64,000 nt of DNA. It comes from Prosopocoilus inquinatus (Eukaryota > Arthropoda > Insecta > Coleoptera > Lucanidae). Both the position numbers and the translations under genes were made by a program. Positions 19,690-31,794 of this stretch are shown here, in pieces. The notes under the pieces were generated by a model. It searched no databases and was not told the origin of the DNA. It was given only the letters and a program-made list of their open reading frames with translations. Position 1 is the first letter of the stretch, and each line of letters begins with the position of its first letter. Location: assembly GCA_036172665.1 (NCBI GenBank), contig CM069870.1, positions 56,482,212-56,546,211 on the forward strand. The letters are read 5' to 3'.

Positions 19690-20066
19690 GGGTTATCTTT
19701 ACGAAATTTTTTACAAGACAAGAGATCTCTAATAAGAATCTTATAATTTAATTTTTCAAAAGTTTTATCAATATTTCTAATATAATTTAAAAAATTAGAA
19801 CAAAATCTATTTCTTATTTGTATTTTTGAAGGTGAATCTAAATATTTTAAACCGAACTCTGAGCTACTTAATACTTTTAAGAAATCTACTTGTTGTTTAT
19901 GAAAATAAGGTAATGAAAATTGTTTGCCTTAAGAAAATGTATTTTAAATTTGATGGAATCTCAGTTGTTGTAAAATTTACGAGACACTTATTCATTATAT
20001 TTTGATCAAATTTAATGTAAAATTTCTTATCTTTAATAGAAATAAGATTATCTAACTTTTTAATCT
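19690..20066 (-). pseudogene. N-terminal part of a Penelope-like element protein, frameshifted
   Basis: From 20066 downwards the frame reads KKLDNLISIKDKKFYIKF, then VNFTTTEIPSNLKYIF. After a one-base shift the adjacent frame gives GKQFSLPYFHKQQVDFLKVL and a further 80 residues rich in Lys, Asn and Phe. The pattern (NF/L)-x-x-x-x-IP-x-x-L-x-x-x-L-x-x-G-x-x-F-S-L-P is the conserved segment before the reverse transcriptase of PLE proteins. RT and GIY-YIG domains are absent. The assignment rests on the motif and on the hammerhead-bearing ends. Confidence 0.55.
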
Positions 20067-20104
20067 GACGAAGTTATAAATCTATAGCGAAACGTTGAGT
20101 GTGT
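20065..20104 (+). ncRNA. degenerate hammerhead core at the Penelope-like right end
   Basis: CTGACGA at 20065-20071, a stem II of GTTATAAATCTATAGC with one mismatch, then GAAACGTT and GAGTG. The 5' side of stem I (TTAAT) does not pair with GAGTG, so self-cleavage is unlikely. Confidence 0.45.
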
Positions 20105-20175
20105 TCCCGTCATATTTCTGTCCGGTGCAAGATTAAAAAACTTTGTATTTACAATTTTCATCGGACAAGAATCAT

Positions 20176-20780
20176 CTTCATTTATTACGAATATCGGTAC
20201 TATGAATCGATAAATTTAAAAACGATATGTATTGATTCATATTATCGAAACTTTATAACAACAACACTAGTTTGAGTTTATCTTTTTACAGTAACGTTTA
20301 ATTAAATCAATACCACTCAAGAATCACAACGCAAAACACATCAGTTGCGTTTGAATTCATTTTATTTACATTAATGATCAATTAAATCGATACAACTTAG
20401 CAATTCCAATACGTACAATGTAGCAACTTAAAGGGGACCAAATAGATAAATACATCATTTTTTAACATTGTATGTAATCATACTGAAAATGTCAGTATCT
20501 ACTTACATTTCTGACAATAAACATTATTGTTACAATTATTACAGACACTCTATTCTATATCAATAAAACGCAAGGGGGAGAGAGGTACCGATTTAGATGA
20601 CTATGACTTTCAGAAATAGTTAACTTTTCTTGTGTAAAACTGTAGCTTTTGAGCAGTGGTTTAGAATAAATTAATAACTCCTTTAGTTTTACCGTAATTT
20701 ATTTACACGTATGTCACGTATGTGTATATCAACGGGTGCAAAGAAAAGTAAACAATTTTTTTACTATTGTAAGTCTGACT
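20176..20780. other. AT-rich stretch with a diverged direct repeat
   Basis: Two related segments, each with AATTAAATC(A/G)ATAC and CAA(G)..ATCACAA/TTCCAA, start near 20300 and 20370. No gene is recognised. Confidence 0.35.
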
Positions 20781-21037
20781 TTCATTTATTTATTTATTTA
20801 TTCATAGAAACAACCAGGAAATTCCTAGTACTAATGTTTCTATATAACAATTTTTAGAAAAGAAAAAAAAAACAAAAATTACAAATACACTATAAAAAAT
20901 AATAGCGCTCTTTTTTCCAAAAGACTTATTTTGAAAATGTGTGCTACCAATTTTAAGACGACTTTTTATTACACTTTACTAGTTATGATGAGAGGGGACT
21001 ACAATATTATAAAAAACTGCAGAAAAGCTATTTTTAA

Positions 21038-21652
21038 TTAGTGAAAAATGGCGGACTTGGCGGATTTAATAAATTTACTTTTCGATATTCCGAACATTTC
21101 TACGGATTGGTAGTGTTTATTAAACAATTTACAAATTTTACTAACTGGAGATAAAGTATTTGAACCAACGTGCGTAGGGGCTTGAGGTCTAATGCTATAA
21201 AAAGGTATGTGTAACCTGAACAGTGACAACAGCCACGCGTTATCGACAAAATTATGAAATATTTTAAATAAGACACACAACATTGCCATATCACGCCTTT
21301 GTTTAAGGGGCGGGATTGAAAATTCTGATCTTATGTGAGCATAAGATTCAAAAGGAGGATTTCTTTTATATTTTTTATAATACAGAAATTTCAAGAACCT
21401 ATTCTGAACTTTCTCGATTAAAGTCTCATCTGACTTAGTTGTTGAATACCAAATAATAGAAGCATATTCCAATTTAGGACGCACCAGAGTATTATATAAA
21501 GAAATAATTGAACGAGTATTAGTGAAATCTGACGTGTTGCGTATAATAAATCCCAAACTCCTAAATGCATCGTTCATAGCGATGTGTATATGTTCTGTAA
21601 AACGGAAAGAATTATCAAAAATTACACCTAGATTTACGAGGTAAAGAAGCAT
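21038..21652 (-). pseudogene. C-terminal domain of the non-LTR ORF2 protein
   Basis: The 204-codon frame with NLGVIFDNSFRFTEHI, GFIIRNTSDFTNTRSI and LEYASIIWYSTTKSDE matches the post-RT domain of Jockey/CR1 proteins and the homologous frame at 12907-13614. It ends in a natural stop before the AT-rich 3' UTR. Confidence 0.82.
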
Positions 21653-22058
21653 TGTTTACTAAGTAGTCATAGACAATGGGGTGTTTTCTCTCAGTAAATG
21701 TGACAACAGAGCACTTGTTTACATTTAATAGTAACATATTATGAGCACACCAGGTCGATACATTGTTAATGTCGTTTTGTAAGAGCAATGCGTCAGCAAT
21801 GAATGTTACAGGTTTATAAATTTTACAATTATTGAGAAAAAGTAAACATGTAGAATCTGTTACATATGTTACAATATCGTTAATGAATAATAGGAATAAG
21901 AGAGGTCCTAAATTACTTCCTTGAGGGGCGCCCGATTGAACTAAAAATAAATTGGAATAAGCTCCCCTATAGAAGACGAGCTGGCGCCTGTTATTTAAGT
22001 AAGAACTAAAAAACAGCAATAAATTATTTGAAAAGCCAAAGTTACTTAGCTTACTCAA
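21615..22058 (-). pseudogene. reverse transcriptase palm fragment with destroyed active site
   Basis: The 147-codon frame has FFSSYLNNRRQLVFYRG and SGAPQGSNLGPLLFLLFIND, the standard palm. The catalytic F/YADD box that should follow reads FLNNCKIY. The loss of both aspartates means no RT activity. The downstream part (DVNKCSVVTFTERKH-like) leads into the 21652-21038 frame. Confidence 0.82.
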
Positions 22059-22496
22059 AAGAATATCGTGGTTGACTTTATCGAAGAATCTAGAAAAGTC
22101 CGTATAGACAGTGTCTAATTGTTGGCCAGCTTCTATAACCTCCGAAAGATTGTTAGTAAATAATAACAGATTTACTACAGATCTCCTACGAAAGAACCCA
22201 TGCTGTTCAAGTGCAATTTTGGATTCAATGTGCGAGAAGATTTTCTTATATATGATTTGCTAGAAAATTTTTGATGCTGCTGATAATATTGAAATTGTCG
22301 ATAGTTTGACAGAAGATTTGCATCCCCAGATTTGTGTATGGGAATAACCTTAGCCAATTTCCATTTCTCTGGAAAAATGCCAGATCGAAGAGATAAATTA
22401 AATATATGCTTTAATGGGGCGATTAATAATTCGCAACAACCTTTGTAAATATATGCAGGAATGTCATCCATACCTGGAGATTTCTTAGCTTTTAAT

Positions 22497-23009
22497 TTAC
22501 TTATTGCAAATCTTATGATTTGCTGGAAAATCGCTAATGTTTTCCAGAGATACATCATTTTCATACTTTGAAGCAACTCCGTATATACTTTCAAAATATG
22601 TTGTAAATCCGTTTGCAATCTCTTTACTATCTGTAAATGTTTGATCATTATAAACAAATATATCATTACCGGAAAGGCTACGTTTTTTGTCTCTAACAAA
22701 CCACCAAAAAATATTCGCGTTGTTTTGAATTGATGCCTCAACATTATTACAGTAATTTTGGTAAGCATTATTAATAGCAGATTTTAGTTGTCCCCGATAG
22801 AATTTATACCTTTCTAAATTGAAAGTATTTTGTTTTCTTCTCCTATGATATTCTTTAATTTCTATAAGCAATTCTATTTCACGTGTAAACCACTTGGGAA
22901 ACTTCATCCTGTTTGGGCGATTTTTGTAAAGATGCACACATTGTCCTAGAATTATATAAAATTTATCGTAGAATATGTCAACAGCTTTGTTAACTTCCAA
23001 GCATTGCAA
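22497..23009 (-). pseudogene. ORF2 linker fragment of the non-LTR element
   Basis: The 170-codon frame starts within the endonuclease-RT linker (VDIFYDKFYIILGQCV, then KFPKWFTREIELL) and carries the segment before the RT fingers (NIFWWFVRDKKRS, FTTYFESIYG). It ends in a stop, after which the neighbouring frame (22768-22175) continues the protein. Confidence 0.8.
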
Positions 23010-23520
23010 GAATTCTTGCCAGTCGCAACGTAATAATAGCCGATAAAGTTTGTCAAAATTTGCCTTCGTGTAATTGTAACGATCGTAATTATTACTTTGA
23101 AAAGAATCTGTGCATCGATAGTCGCGTAAACATATTTATATTCAATGCAGGATGATGTAAATCAATGGGAATAAGCGGTAAATCGACTGAATTAACAGAC
23201 ACGTAAATATCGGAGCAAATAAGATCAAGAGTTCTTTCATTTAAATTTTGCACATTGTTGTGCAGTTTTAAATTATACAGATAAAGAAAGCTACGTAGGG
23301 CTTGGCATATGTGATGATTATCTGAAAAGTTGAACGCAATACCGGTTATGCAAGGAATATTAAAATCACCTCCAACTAATGTTTCATAGAGAACTGATGT
23401 TACTTGTCATAAATATTTGTCAAGAAATATACTGTGGCTGGTTTTGAAAAACTAAAATAACGCAAAATATCATTACTTTTATTTGCTCCCAGTGGTATGT
23501 ACAAATTAGCTACCTCAAAA

Positions 23521-26500
23521 ACACTGAACTAGGCACAGAATGAATTGCTTATCCTCTTTACAAAAACTAGTGCCGCAAGTAGTCGTATGAAACTTAAACA
23601 ATATATTAGAAAAACAATTTGAAATTTAATAAAGGCGTAAAAATATTGGATTTTCTTAATATTTTCCTAGAGTTACTATTTTCTCACAAACACAATAAAT
23701 TGATAGATTAATAAGCAATATATTTAATTCAGTTTAATTAAGCTAGTGACAAGGACAAATTTTTGTATTTGTCTTTCATATTTTTTAAATCAGTGTACGT
23801 GCAATTAACACAGATGAATTTATCATTTTAACAATTTTAACAATTTATTAAATGCGTAAACCTATTTAATCTTTCCCCATGCGACGCTCATCAAACCTGT
23901 TTTGAAGTCGATTTCATTTTATGTTTTCACAGCTGAAATGTCTGATATTCCCCGGACTGTGGTAATTACAGAGTATCAATAATTGTAACAATAGCACTGA
24001 TAAGAAAGTTAAGTTACTTGGGCGTTATAATAGTTACTAAATCTAGAAAGAATTTCCCATATATTATGGAAAAGGATCTTATTTCTGACCACGGGGGTAG
24101 AAACAGGATCTACCCTTTAGCATTAAGGTGTGTGGGTGTAATCTACTTATTCCAAACCGTGTAGGAATTATAAGAGGTATTCATCAGCGTTAATTAAATT
24201 TTTATAGAAGATTATACGTATACATAACTTAAAGCTTGTCTGTTAATTCTAGTTGCTTTCAGTTTTCCTGTTAGTTCCTGTTCAGTTAGCCTGAGCCTAA
24301 TTTCAACCTTTTTTTTTATTTAAAAGCTTTCTATATTAAGATACGCATATTTTTTTAAAGAATACTGTATGCAGTGTATATCGAAAAAATATTTCTAGGT
24401 TTTATTTACTTTGGTAAATTGGCAATTGGCATTTCCGAATTGAATAACGAGCGTTCATTTAGCGACGCAAATTTACGGTTATTTTTACTGACGTGGTTGC
24501 AATTAATGGTAATAAAGATTATTAGGTCAATTGGCGCTTACCGTTTATGTCCATTTTTGTATCAACTCTCTCTAATTATGGAAAATGAAACATTACCTCA
24601 GGGCAAACAATGCTCATAATTCTTTCTGTTCGTGTTGTAAATTGGATATCAGATCGAAAATAGCACATAAAGGGAGTTTGATTAAGCAAATGTACGTAAA
24701 CATTGGACACAAAAATCAAATATACTGAATGTTTCTTTTTAAAGATAACAGAGTTAATAATGTTAATTAACATTATTAATTTATGGAACAAAAGTTTGAA
24801 AAATATTTTATTAGTTTAATTCATAAACCTGCCGAAATTAAATATGTATACAGGGTGCTGCGTTTTAAAACGCAACATAGGAAATCCTTAATAATAATTA
24901 CTTAATATCAAATCATTATTGATTGTAGACCACAAGTTTTGTCGATAATCGTCTCAGACACTTCTTTTAATGCAATGATAATAAAATCAAGTTTTGTGAA
25001 GAAATTGTGGTGTTATACCGGGTGTTCCCTGTAAGGGAAGCGACCGGTAATATACAGCAAACCGTAATACTTACAGCTTCAGGAGAAAAAAAATTATAAT
25101 CAAAGGGACCAAGAGAAAATCAAGGAAAATGTTAAGTATCAGACTTTACCACAATGGGTGCGATCAATAGGCACAACAATAAAAATTAATAAGAGTGAAA
25201 CAAAATTACTAGAAAAAATGTCATAACTTTTGTATTCTTTATTAGAAATGCATGAACTTCAGCCCGTTTGAAAGGGGTTTTCAAGATTATTCAATGTTTG
25301 TTTTCAGCTGCTCTGCTATGAATTCGTCAGAGGAACTGTTTGCAAAAATAATAGTTTTTCCTAGTTTTCTTAAAAAATTTAATGAAAAAATTTTAATTTT
25401 ACTATAGGCTCCATCACGAACCAAGCGTAATGCGTCACAGATAGTAATGACGTCAACGTAGATACATGTTGCCAGAAGCAGTGACATTGGGATCTTGACA
25501 TTACATCAGGCCGTCAGGCAGAAATTAACATATGGCGATAAAGGGGTTTTGACGTTTCTCGAAATGTGATTTTTAATATTTTTATTGATGTTTGTAAAGA
25601 AAAAGTAAATAAAATTGTTCCGTAAAAGATGGGGTAAGCGTATTTAATAATTTTTATCATAGGAAATGCCTATGGAGACTAGTAATTAGCAGAATACAAA
25701 AAACCGCTACCAGATTTGAAAGGTGTTTTAATTTAAGACTTCCATAGTCTCATATTGTTCGTATTATACTAGAAAACACTATTAAACTTGTTGTTAAAGC
25801 GTTCGAAAGCGCAAATCAATAAAACAACGTAAATCTCGTTGGTTCAACTGATTGAATCCAAGCATAAGGGGACGGGATGCTCTCGTGAAGAATATGAGAA
25901 GTTATTACTACAGCTATTTTACTTTGACTAAATTACTATCTACACAACGAAGAACTACTGTTTCAATAAAGCATATTTTATCCGTTGGAGAACATTACGT
26001 GTGTTTGTAATGATTGCTGCTTAAAGGCCTGGATGTGTATTGAGACGGCAATGGTAGTGACGCCAAACAGAAATTTAAATAAAACGTCATGCAATGATAA
26101 CGGTAAAAGTTTCTTTTATTTAGTTTCTTAATAATTACTTCTCAGATTGCTGCAAGATAATTACGTTGATATACAACTGTCAGACAACAAGAAACAAATT
26201 ACTGAGGTTATGTACGAATGTTTATGTTTACACTTGACAACATGGTGATATATTGCCAACTTGATTCTCATTTTCTGACGGTATGTTACAGATTTCTCAA
26301 GTATTTTAAGATGGTACGAGTTTTCGTCATTAATGACGTATTACTCTTGATTCCTTACTTTGACTATAGTGATTATGAAAAGAAAATATTAATTATTTTA
26401 AATGAAATTTATTTCCATATCGCGCAATACCATTAGACTCGCTTATACAAATGGATTTTTAATTTCTAATGGGTGGGACGTTTATGTCCGCAGAGTATTA

Positions 26501-27354
26501 ATTGAAACCAACTGTATGTTCAGGCTGTGGTTTCTACATTTCACATGTTCACGCTTCTCGCCTTTAGGCATCGATTTTTCCGATCGTCGAACCCTTCTCG
26601 ATACCCTCTGCGTTACTAGAGGATAACACATGCGACATGTCACAAAAAAAAAACATCACGAGCGAAATTAGTTATTTTTGTTTAATTTGAGACTTTCCGG
26701 CGTTAGCTGAATTACTAAAATTTAGTCAAGCGATAAAACCTTGTTTATTCCACCTCGCTATTTATTGGCATTTCTCGTCAATTTTTGTTCCAACGGAAAC
26801 GAATACAAATGTTTAAATTTACAATTGCAACAATTATTTGCGGTTGTGGACTTGATTTATTTTATTGTATTAGTTGGCACGCAGGCAATACGATTTGTAA
26901 GAAAATAATTTATCAGCAAAAATGATGACGAACGTGTTTAGTTTTAATTTGATTTACGGTGCACCAAATCCTAACATACCTGGCATTCGGGCTTTTCGTT
27001 TGAATTTATTTTCGATTAGATTAAAACTAAATAAACATTCTAATCAAAATATGTGAAAGTTGCCAGAATTTCGAAAATTAAAATGAGTAAGCAGGTGGAA
27101 AAGCTGCCATATTTTTTTACCGTTACTGTTCTCCAACAATTTTATTTGGAGTTATTTTGAAAAAAAAATAACGAAAATAAATTGAAAATTCTACAAGAAA
27201 ATGCACAATCAGAGTAAGGGTTGATTAAAGGATTGCGTAATCAGTAATCATCGAACGTTGTTCGAAGCAGGGTCGGACATTAATTTTGGGGGCTTACCCA
27301 ATAAATATAAATTATCCAAGTTTGGTTCTATCTTCAGCTACTTCTGAAAACATG
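23521..27354. other. long AT-rich gene-free stretch
   Basis: No coding gene, RNA gene or complete element is recognised. A fragment of the 10481-11053 foldback family lies at 24849-24887. Moderately GC-richer sequence with CG dinucleotides occurs at 26530-26620. All open frames are short and without recognisable content. Confidence 0.5.
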
Positions 27355-27535
27355 TACAGTGAACTCTCTCATTACGGACACCTCTGATAAACGGATACCT
27401 CTCGTAACCCGATAATTTTGTGTAAGTTTTCTATAGAATCTTTTAATAAAATTCTCTCTAATAAACGGACACCTCTTCCAAGCGGGCAGATAATTGGCGA
27501 CGGTTCGTGTCCCCTTATCAGAGATTTCACTGTAT
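27355..27535. mobile_element. pogo/Tigger-type MITE with TA flanks
   Basis: The left end is TACAGTGAACTCTCTCATTA; the right end, reversed, is TACAGTGAAATCTCTGATAA, followed in both by GGACACG-like sequence. TA dinucleotides at both borders fit the Tc1/mariner/pogo superfamily. The 181-bp interior also has a repeated TAAACGGA(C/T)ACCTCT. No transposase is present. Confidence 0.7.
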
Positions 27536-28335
27536 ATAGTTATAATGAAACAAGTAAAAAATAAATTATAAGGCATTACTTTTAATAAAAAACAAGAAAA
27601 CGAAACAACAAATTCTCAGATCAAGAATTAAAACTAAGAAAAAAAAACAAAGAAAAAATGAAGAAAAAATTTCTATTTGATTCTGAATTTGACTTCAGAA
27701 ATATACATAAAAAATAATGAGATTAGATACATAAAAGTCACGTGAGAAATCAAACCGCGCAACCAGTGGCGTAGCAATAGGAGTTGCAGAGATGGCAAAG
27801 CAACCCGACGTTCGACATCACAGGCGCTATCATTTTGAAATCAAGATATTTAAATTTCAAACATACTTTCCTATAATTGATTTTCCTTCATCATATTTTA
27901 CGAAATTCAAGGAACTGGAGTGTTTTACAACTTGACAGTGACAGTCGTCTTGTGACATCGACTTTGACAAGTGTCCTTTGACATTTCAAATTCCAATTAG
28001 AGGACTGGATATTTCTAATTAATTTATCTCAAATAATTTTTATGCTAGAATACAATATTTTAATTGGATTTAGTTTAATGCACTTTCAAATTGTATTCTC
28101 ATAATTGACACAAAAGTCAATTAATTAGAGCGCTGATTGGTTGCAGTGTTTCCAAAAGCCAATTAAAAATTGCGCTTAATTTTATTGACAACTATATTTT
28201 TTTCGTTTTGTATAGTATCAACACTTCTTTTAACTGATTTCCACTAAGGTACAATAGCGAACAATAAAATCCAGGCACTTTATTTTCAAAATGTCAACCT
28301 CGCTTTAATATTTTTGAAATAAGTTTAATATAAAT

Positions 28336-28862
28336 TTTACAAAATTTTGTTGCAAATCGTTTTTGATTGCAGTGAAAACTTGACTTGACCAATTTATTCG
28401 CAAATGCGATGTAAGAATGATGAACATATAAAATAGAGACATCTTTCTATCGCTTATTGACCTAACATTGCAGTAGGATATAGACAAACTGAAGCGGGAT
28501 TTGCTCCTAATGAGTCCCCCATGCAAGGCGGCCATTTGCACAAAATTTTTCTAAAATCTTTCATTATGCTTTGACAGCAAGCATGGCCGCCTTGCATGGG
28601 GGACTCATTAGGAGCAAATCCCGCTTCAGTTTGTCTATCCTACTGCAATGTTAGGTCAATAAGCGATAGTAAGATGTCGCTATTTTATATGTTCATCATT
28701 CTTACATCGCATTTGCGAATAAATTGGGCAAGTCGTTTTTGGTCTGCAGTGGGAATGTCGAGCTACGTTTCTGCTGAAGAAGCCCCAAGGGCTGAAACAG
28801 CTGTCCAGAGGCTGCTCGAGGTTCTCACTGCAATCAAAAACGATTTGCACAAAATTTTTCTA
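28336..28862. mobile_element. second copy of the 312-bp hammerhead unit, palindromic arrangement
   Basis: The left half (28336-28535) is the unit on the - strand with its hammerhead region deleted between GCAGTGA and CCAATTTATTCGC. The right half (28536-28862) is a complete unit on the + strand. The word TTGCACAAAATTTTTCTA recurs at 28536 and 28845, 309 bases apart (the ribozyme loop is 3 bases shorter than at 18337), so the right half spans slightly more than one unit, as in a head-to-tail array. Confidence 0.72.
28758..28819 (+). ncRNA. predicted type I hammerhead ribozyme, copy C
   Basis: Same motif as copies A and B, on the + strand: stem I TCGAGC and TTTCTG, core CTGAAGA, stem II AGCCC/GGGCT with the loop cut to CAA, GAAA, stem III AC-AGCT-GT, then C. 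Stem I is closed by CAGAGG and GCTCGA. The predicted cut lies between 28805 and 28806. The shortened loop II may weaken the loop-loop contact that speeds type I ribozymes. Confidence 0.72.
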
Positions 28863-29286
28863 TAAATTTTACTGTTCATAATTCGCATTTATTTTGTGTT
28901 TTGACAAAATGACGCATGTAAATTATGCTCAAAAAGTAAGAGTATTGACTTTGCCATGTAAAGTTTGGACAAGTAAAAAGAGTTGCTTTAAGATTTCAAT
29001 TTATTAAATTTGACGTTTTAACTCTATTTTTTATGTTTTGACAGAAACAAAACCTCAATAACAACCTAATATAAATACCAAACTTATAAATTATACGTAT
29101 AAATGCACATTTTGTCCGGATGTTAGTGTCCAGTGTTTATCGGGTGTATTAACTTAAAATTTTGAGAGGCCTTATCATTTCTGTTACATATGCATAGTGC
29201 CTCTTTTTCAAAATGTGAATTTACTTGTTAAAAGGCGCTGGTAAAAATTTTGTTATACGGCGGCCTGACTTTTACTTACACCACTG

Positions 29287-30674
29287 TGCCCAACTCAAAA
29301 ACTCAAATAGTGTGAAGAAAAATATATTTTATATTTCTGATAGTTTAAATCGGCTTTTATTCTTATAAATAGAACGATTATTGTATTATAACTATACAAC
29401 ACACACAAAAAATTACTTATTTACAGTTTTAAATGCAACTTAGTTTTTATTGATAACAAATCAAATCATGTTGGGGGTTTCATCAACAATTAAATTTTAA
29501 TTAAATCTACAGTACCCTGATTATACTTTACCGGGTGATTTAAATGTGTAATTAAAAAAAATAGATTTCTTGAGAATTTTTAGTTTTACAATTACACTGG
29601 CGGAGTCTTAAGTATCTAGTTCCGGAGTCTAGTCTATGTGTGCACATAAAAGATTTAACGATTTATATTTCGTTTAATTTTCGGAAAAATTATGTGCAAG
29701 CAGAACAAGGGTCTCTAAAATTTATAGCTTTCTGTGAATTAGATCAACGACATAAAACCAACCATAAATGAAAAGCTTTTTTGCATTAATCATTTTAAAT
29801 TGAGTTAACATCATCTGAATTTATTTTAACCACAAACCCTTAAAGTTAGAAACTTTATCTTTTGGAAAAGTTTTGTGGAAACTGTCGCACCCGCGTCAAA
29901 AATTTACAAGTTTCTGAAAATATTCTCGCCGGAACGAGATATATATATCTGAACTTTATGAGTGCCGGAACAAATGTGAAATGTCTTTAAAAATTGATAA
30001 AAAAAACACAGAGGGATTTTGTTATAAAGTCAAAGTTCCGTTATGTTAATCATAATAAGCATTCAAAAATACTTGCCGAAAAATATACAAGTTCAAGGAA
30101 TAACTGCGTAACACGGAATAAAGGGGCAATTCAGAAATTATTTAACTGACGCAAAGTTGAATTAATTTCATTCGGATTTATTTTTGTTTCTAATCCGAGC
30201 GTATTAATTCGTACAACAACGTTATAAAGTGAAAGATTTTACTGCCGCTTTTAAATGTCATCAAATCTAGGAATAGGAATGCGATTTTATTTTAGATTCA
30301 ATTTATGTGCGCTTGCTTATTTGAGAAAATGCTAGCCTTGACTGTTTTCTTTTGTTAGTTAATGGAAATTTAAATAAATATATTCGAACTGGTGATAATA
30401 TACAATGCACGTTTTCAACCGTTTCAGCGAAAAGTTGAAAATTTCCAATCAAGAGATCATCATCATCAGATGTTTAGTTTACACTAGGAAAGGAAGGATG
30501 ACAACAGTTAGTATTACTTAAAATTAATGTTAAAGATAACAAAAATTGTTTGTCGAAAACGTTAATGTAACAAACTACAAAAACAATATATGACTGAAGA
30601 AGAAAGAAACATTTTATTAACACTTTCCAGTAAAAAAAAATTCATCAGCTTTTTTTAAAAAATAATAAGCTCTA
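29287..30674. other. AT-rich stretch without recognised genes
   Basis: Nothing coding is seen. On the - strand a segment near 30400-30480 reads CTGATGATGATGATC and later GCTGAAACGG. It resembles PLE ends but lacks a stem II, so I do not call it a ribozyme. Confidence 0.45.
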
Positions 30675-31091
30675 CTCTCATAATAATAATAATAATATAC
30701 TTTATTGTCTTTTTGAATCTACAAAGTAGTTATAAGACTAGTCACGTTGTCATCGTAGTGCTAAATATAGATTGTAGATTGTTGAAGCAGTTAAAGATAA
30801 CATTTAGTCAAGGTTACATACAAAAATAATTGGTTATAAGCCAAAAATTACAGTCAGTTTAATACAATACAAATAGACAAAACAGTAAAATGATACATTT
30901 TAAAAATTCAAGCGCCAGTGTACAGTTAATATGTTTACATATTTACAAAACAAATTTCGTCCAAGATGTATGGACACACATCTATCATAATTCACTTGAC
31001 ACGTTTTTTTAAAAGTGTTACAGATTAAATATTTTTTATGTATTCTGGTAATGAATTATATATCCTCAAACCCTGGACCATAATACTGTTG

Positions 31092-31532
31092 TTAAAACAG
31101 GCAGATTTGTGAATTGGAATGTTGAAGTCTGGTGTTATAAGCATGAAATTCACCATTTTTAGTAAACTTATTTTGGTTTACAAAAGTATACTCCAGAAGT
31201 TTGAAGGTATACAATCCGTAGAAAGTTAATATTCTGTATTGTTCGAAATAGATTCTGCATGATGTTCTTCTATTTACACCAGCGATCACTCTAATCGCTC
31301 TTTTTTGAGCAATAAAAACATTTTTAAATCGAGATGAAGAGCCCCAGAAACAAATTCCGTACGCAAACCTGTTTTCGATTTGAGTGTAATAAAACAACAT
31401 AATTGCATCAATATGTAAGACTGATTTTATAATTCTTAGTTGGTATATTAAAGGATTTACTTTAGATATAAGATTGTTACAATGCGCTTCCCATGACAGG
31501 TTTTGGTCAATAACTGTGCACAAAAATTTCAC
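31092..31532 (-). pseudogene. C-terminal domain of the non-LTR ORF2 protein
   Basis: The 146-codon frame with MKFLCTVIDQNLSWEAHC and YGICFWGSSSRFKNVFIAQK is the post-RT domain. It is close in pattern to the frame 34456-33752 (FLGLTVDAKLDWEQHC, YGILFWGSSCHVTRLFLLQK), so these two elements belong to one clade, distinct from the pair at 12-13 kb and 21-23 kb. Confidence 0.8.
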
Positions 31533-31794
31533 GGCTTCAAATTTGGCAAGCTTAATATAGAGTCTATTTTGACAACATCACAGTCTTTACTATTAATAAG
31601 TATGGAGGTATCGTCCACATACATTATCGAGAAAAGCCCGCTCAAATAAGTTGGGAGGTTATTTACATAAATAAGAAACAGCATAGGGCCAATACGGAGT
31701 CCTGCTATTTTTTACGCACATAATTAGAATCATAAAATAGTTCGACGTATTGGGCTCTACCTTGCAAGGAAGAAGCGAACCACGTTCTAACAAC

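Larger units (their letters stand above)
19570..20175. mobile_element. Penelope-like element fragment with inverted terminal blocks
   Basis: The left block (19577-19672) and right block (20065-20175) are inverted copies of the 17849-18105 family, ending ATTTTCATCGGACAAGAAT at about 20171. Between them the - strand encodes a decayed protein with the PLE-type motif region (see 19690-20066). The right block carries, on the + strand, CTGACGAAGTTATAAATCTATAGCGAAACGTT, a hammerhead core whose stem I no longer pairs. The left block has a mutated core. PLEs typically carry such terminal repeats. Confidence 0.6.
20781..23520 (-). mobile_element. decayed Jockey/CR1-like non-LTR retrotransposon with (TAAA)n tail
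   Basis: In - strand order: a C-terminal endonuclease remnant with VGGDFNIPCI (about 23375) and PIDLHHPAL (about 23170), a linker (FPKWFTREIELLIEIKE), and RT fingers KSPGMDDIPAYIYK (about 22475) with KVIPIHKSGDANLLSNY (about 22340). The palm box SGAPQGSNLGPLLF (about 21930) has the catalytic YADD-type box replaced by LNNC. The post-RT domain is at 21652-21038. The 3' end is a TTTATTTA microsatellite (20781-20806), which on the - strand is a TAAA tail. Multiple frameshifts and the lost catalytic Asp pair make it inactive. Confidence 0.88.
27764..29286. mobile_element. hAT-like non-autonomous element carrying a hammerhead unit
   Basis: The left end CAGTGGCGTAGCAATAGG and the reversed right end CAGTGGTGTAAGTAAAAG are imperfect hAT-type ends. 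The flanking octamers CGCGCAAC (27756-27763) and TGCCCAAC (29287-29294) agree at 6 of 8 bases, as an aged 8-bp target duplication would. There is no transposase. The retrozyme-like block 28336-28862 lies inside. Confidence 0.45.

Noticed and set aside
30398..30480. Possible hammerhead on the - strand (CTGATGATGATGATC ... GCTGAAACGG)
   Set aside because: The sequence between the two core boxes cannot form a stem II. A TTTTCAAC/GTTGAAAA hairpin overlaps the second box instead.
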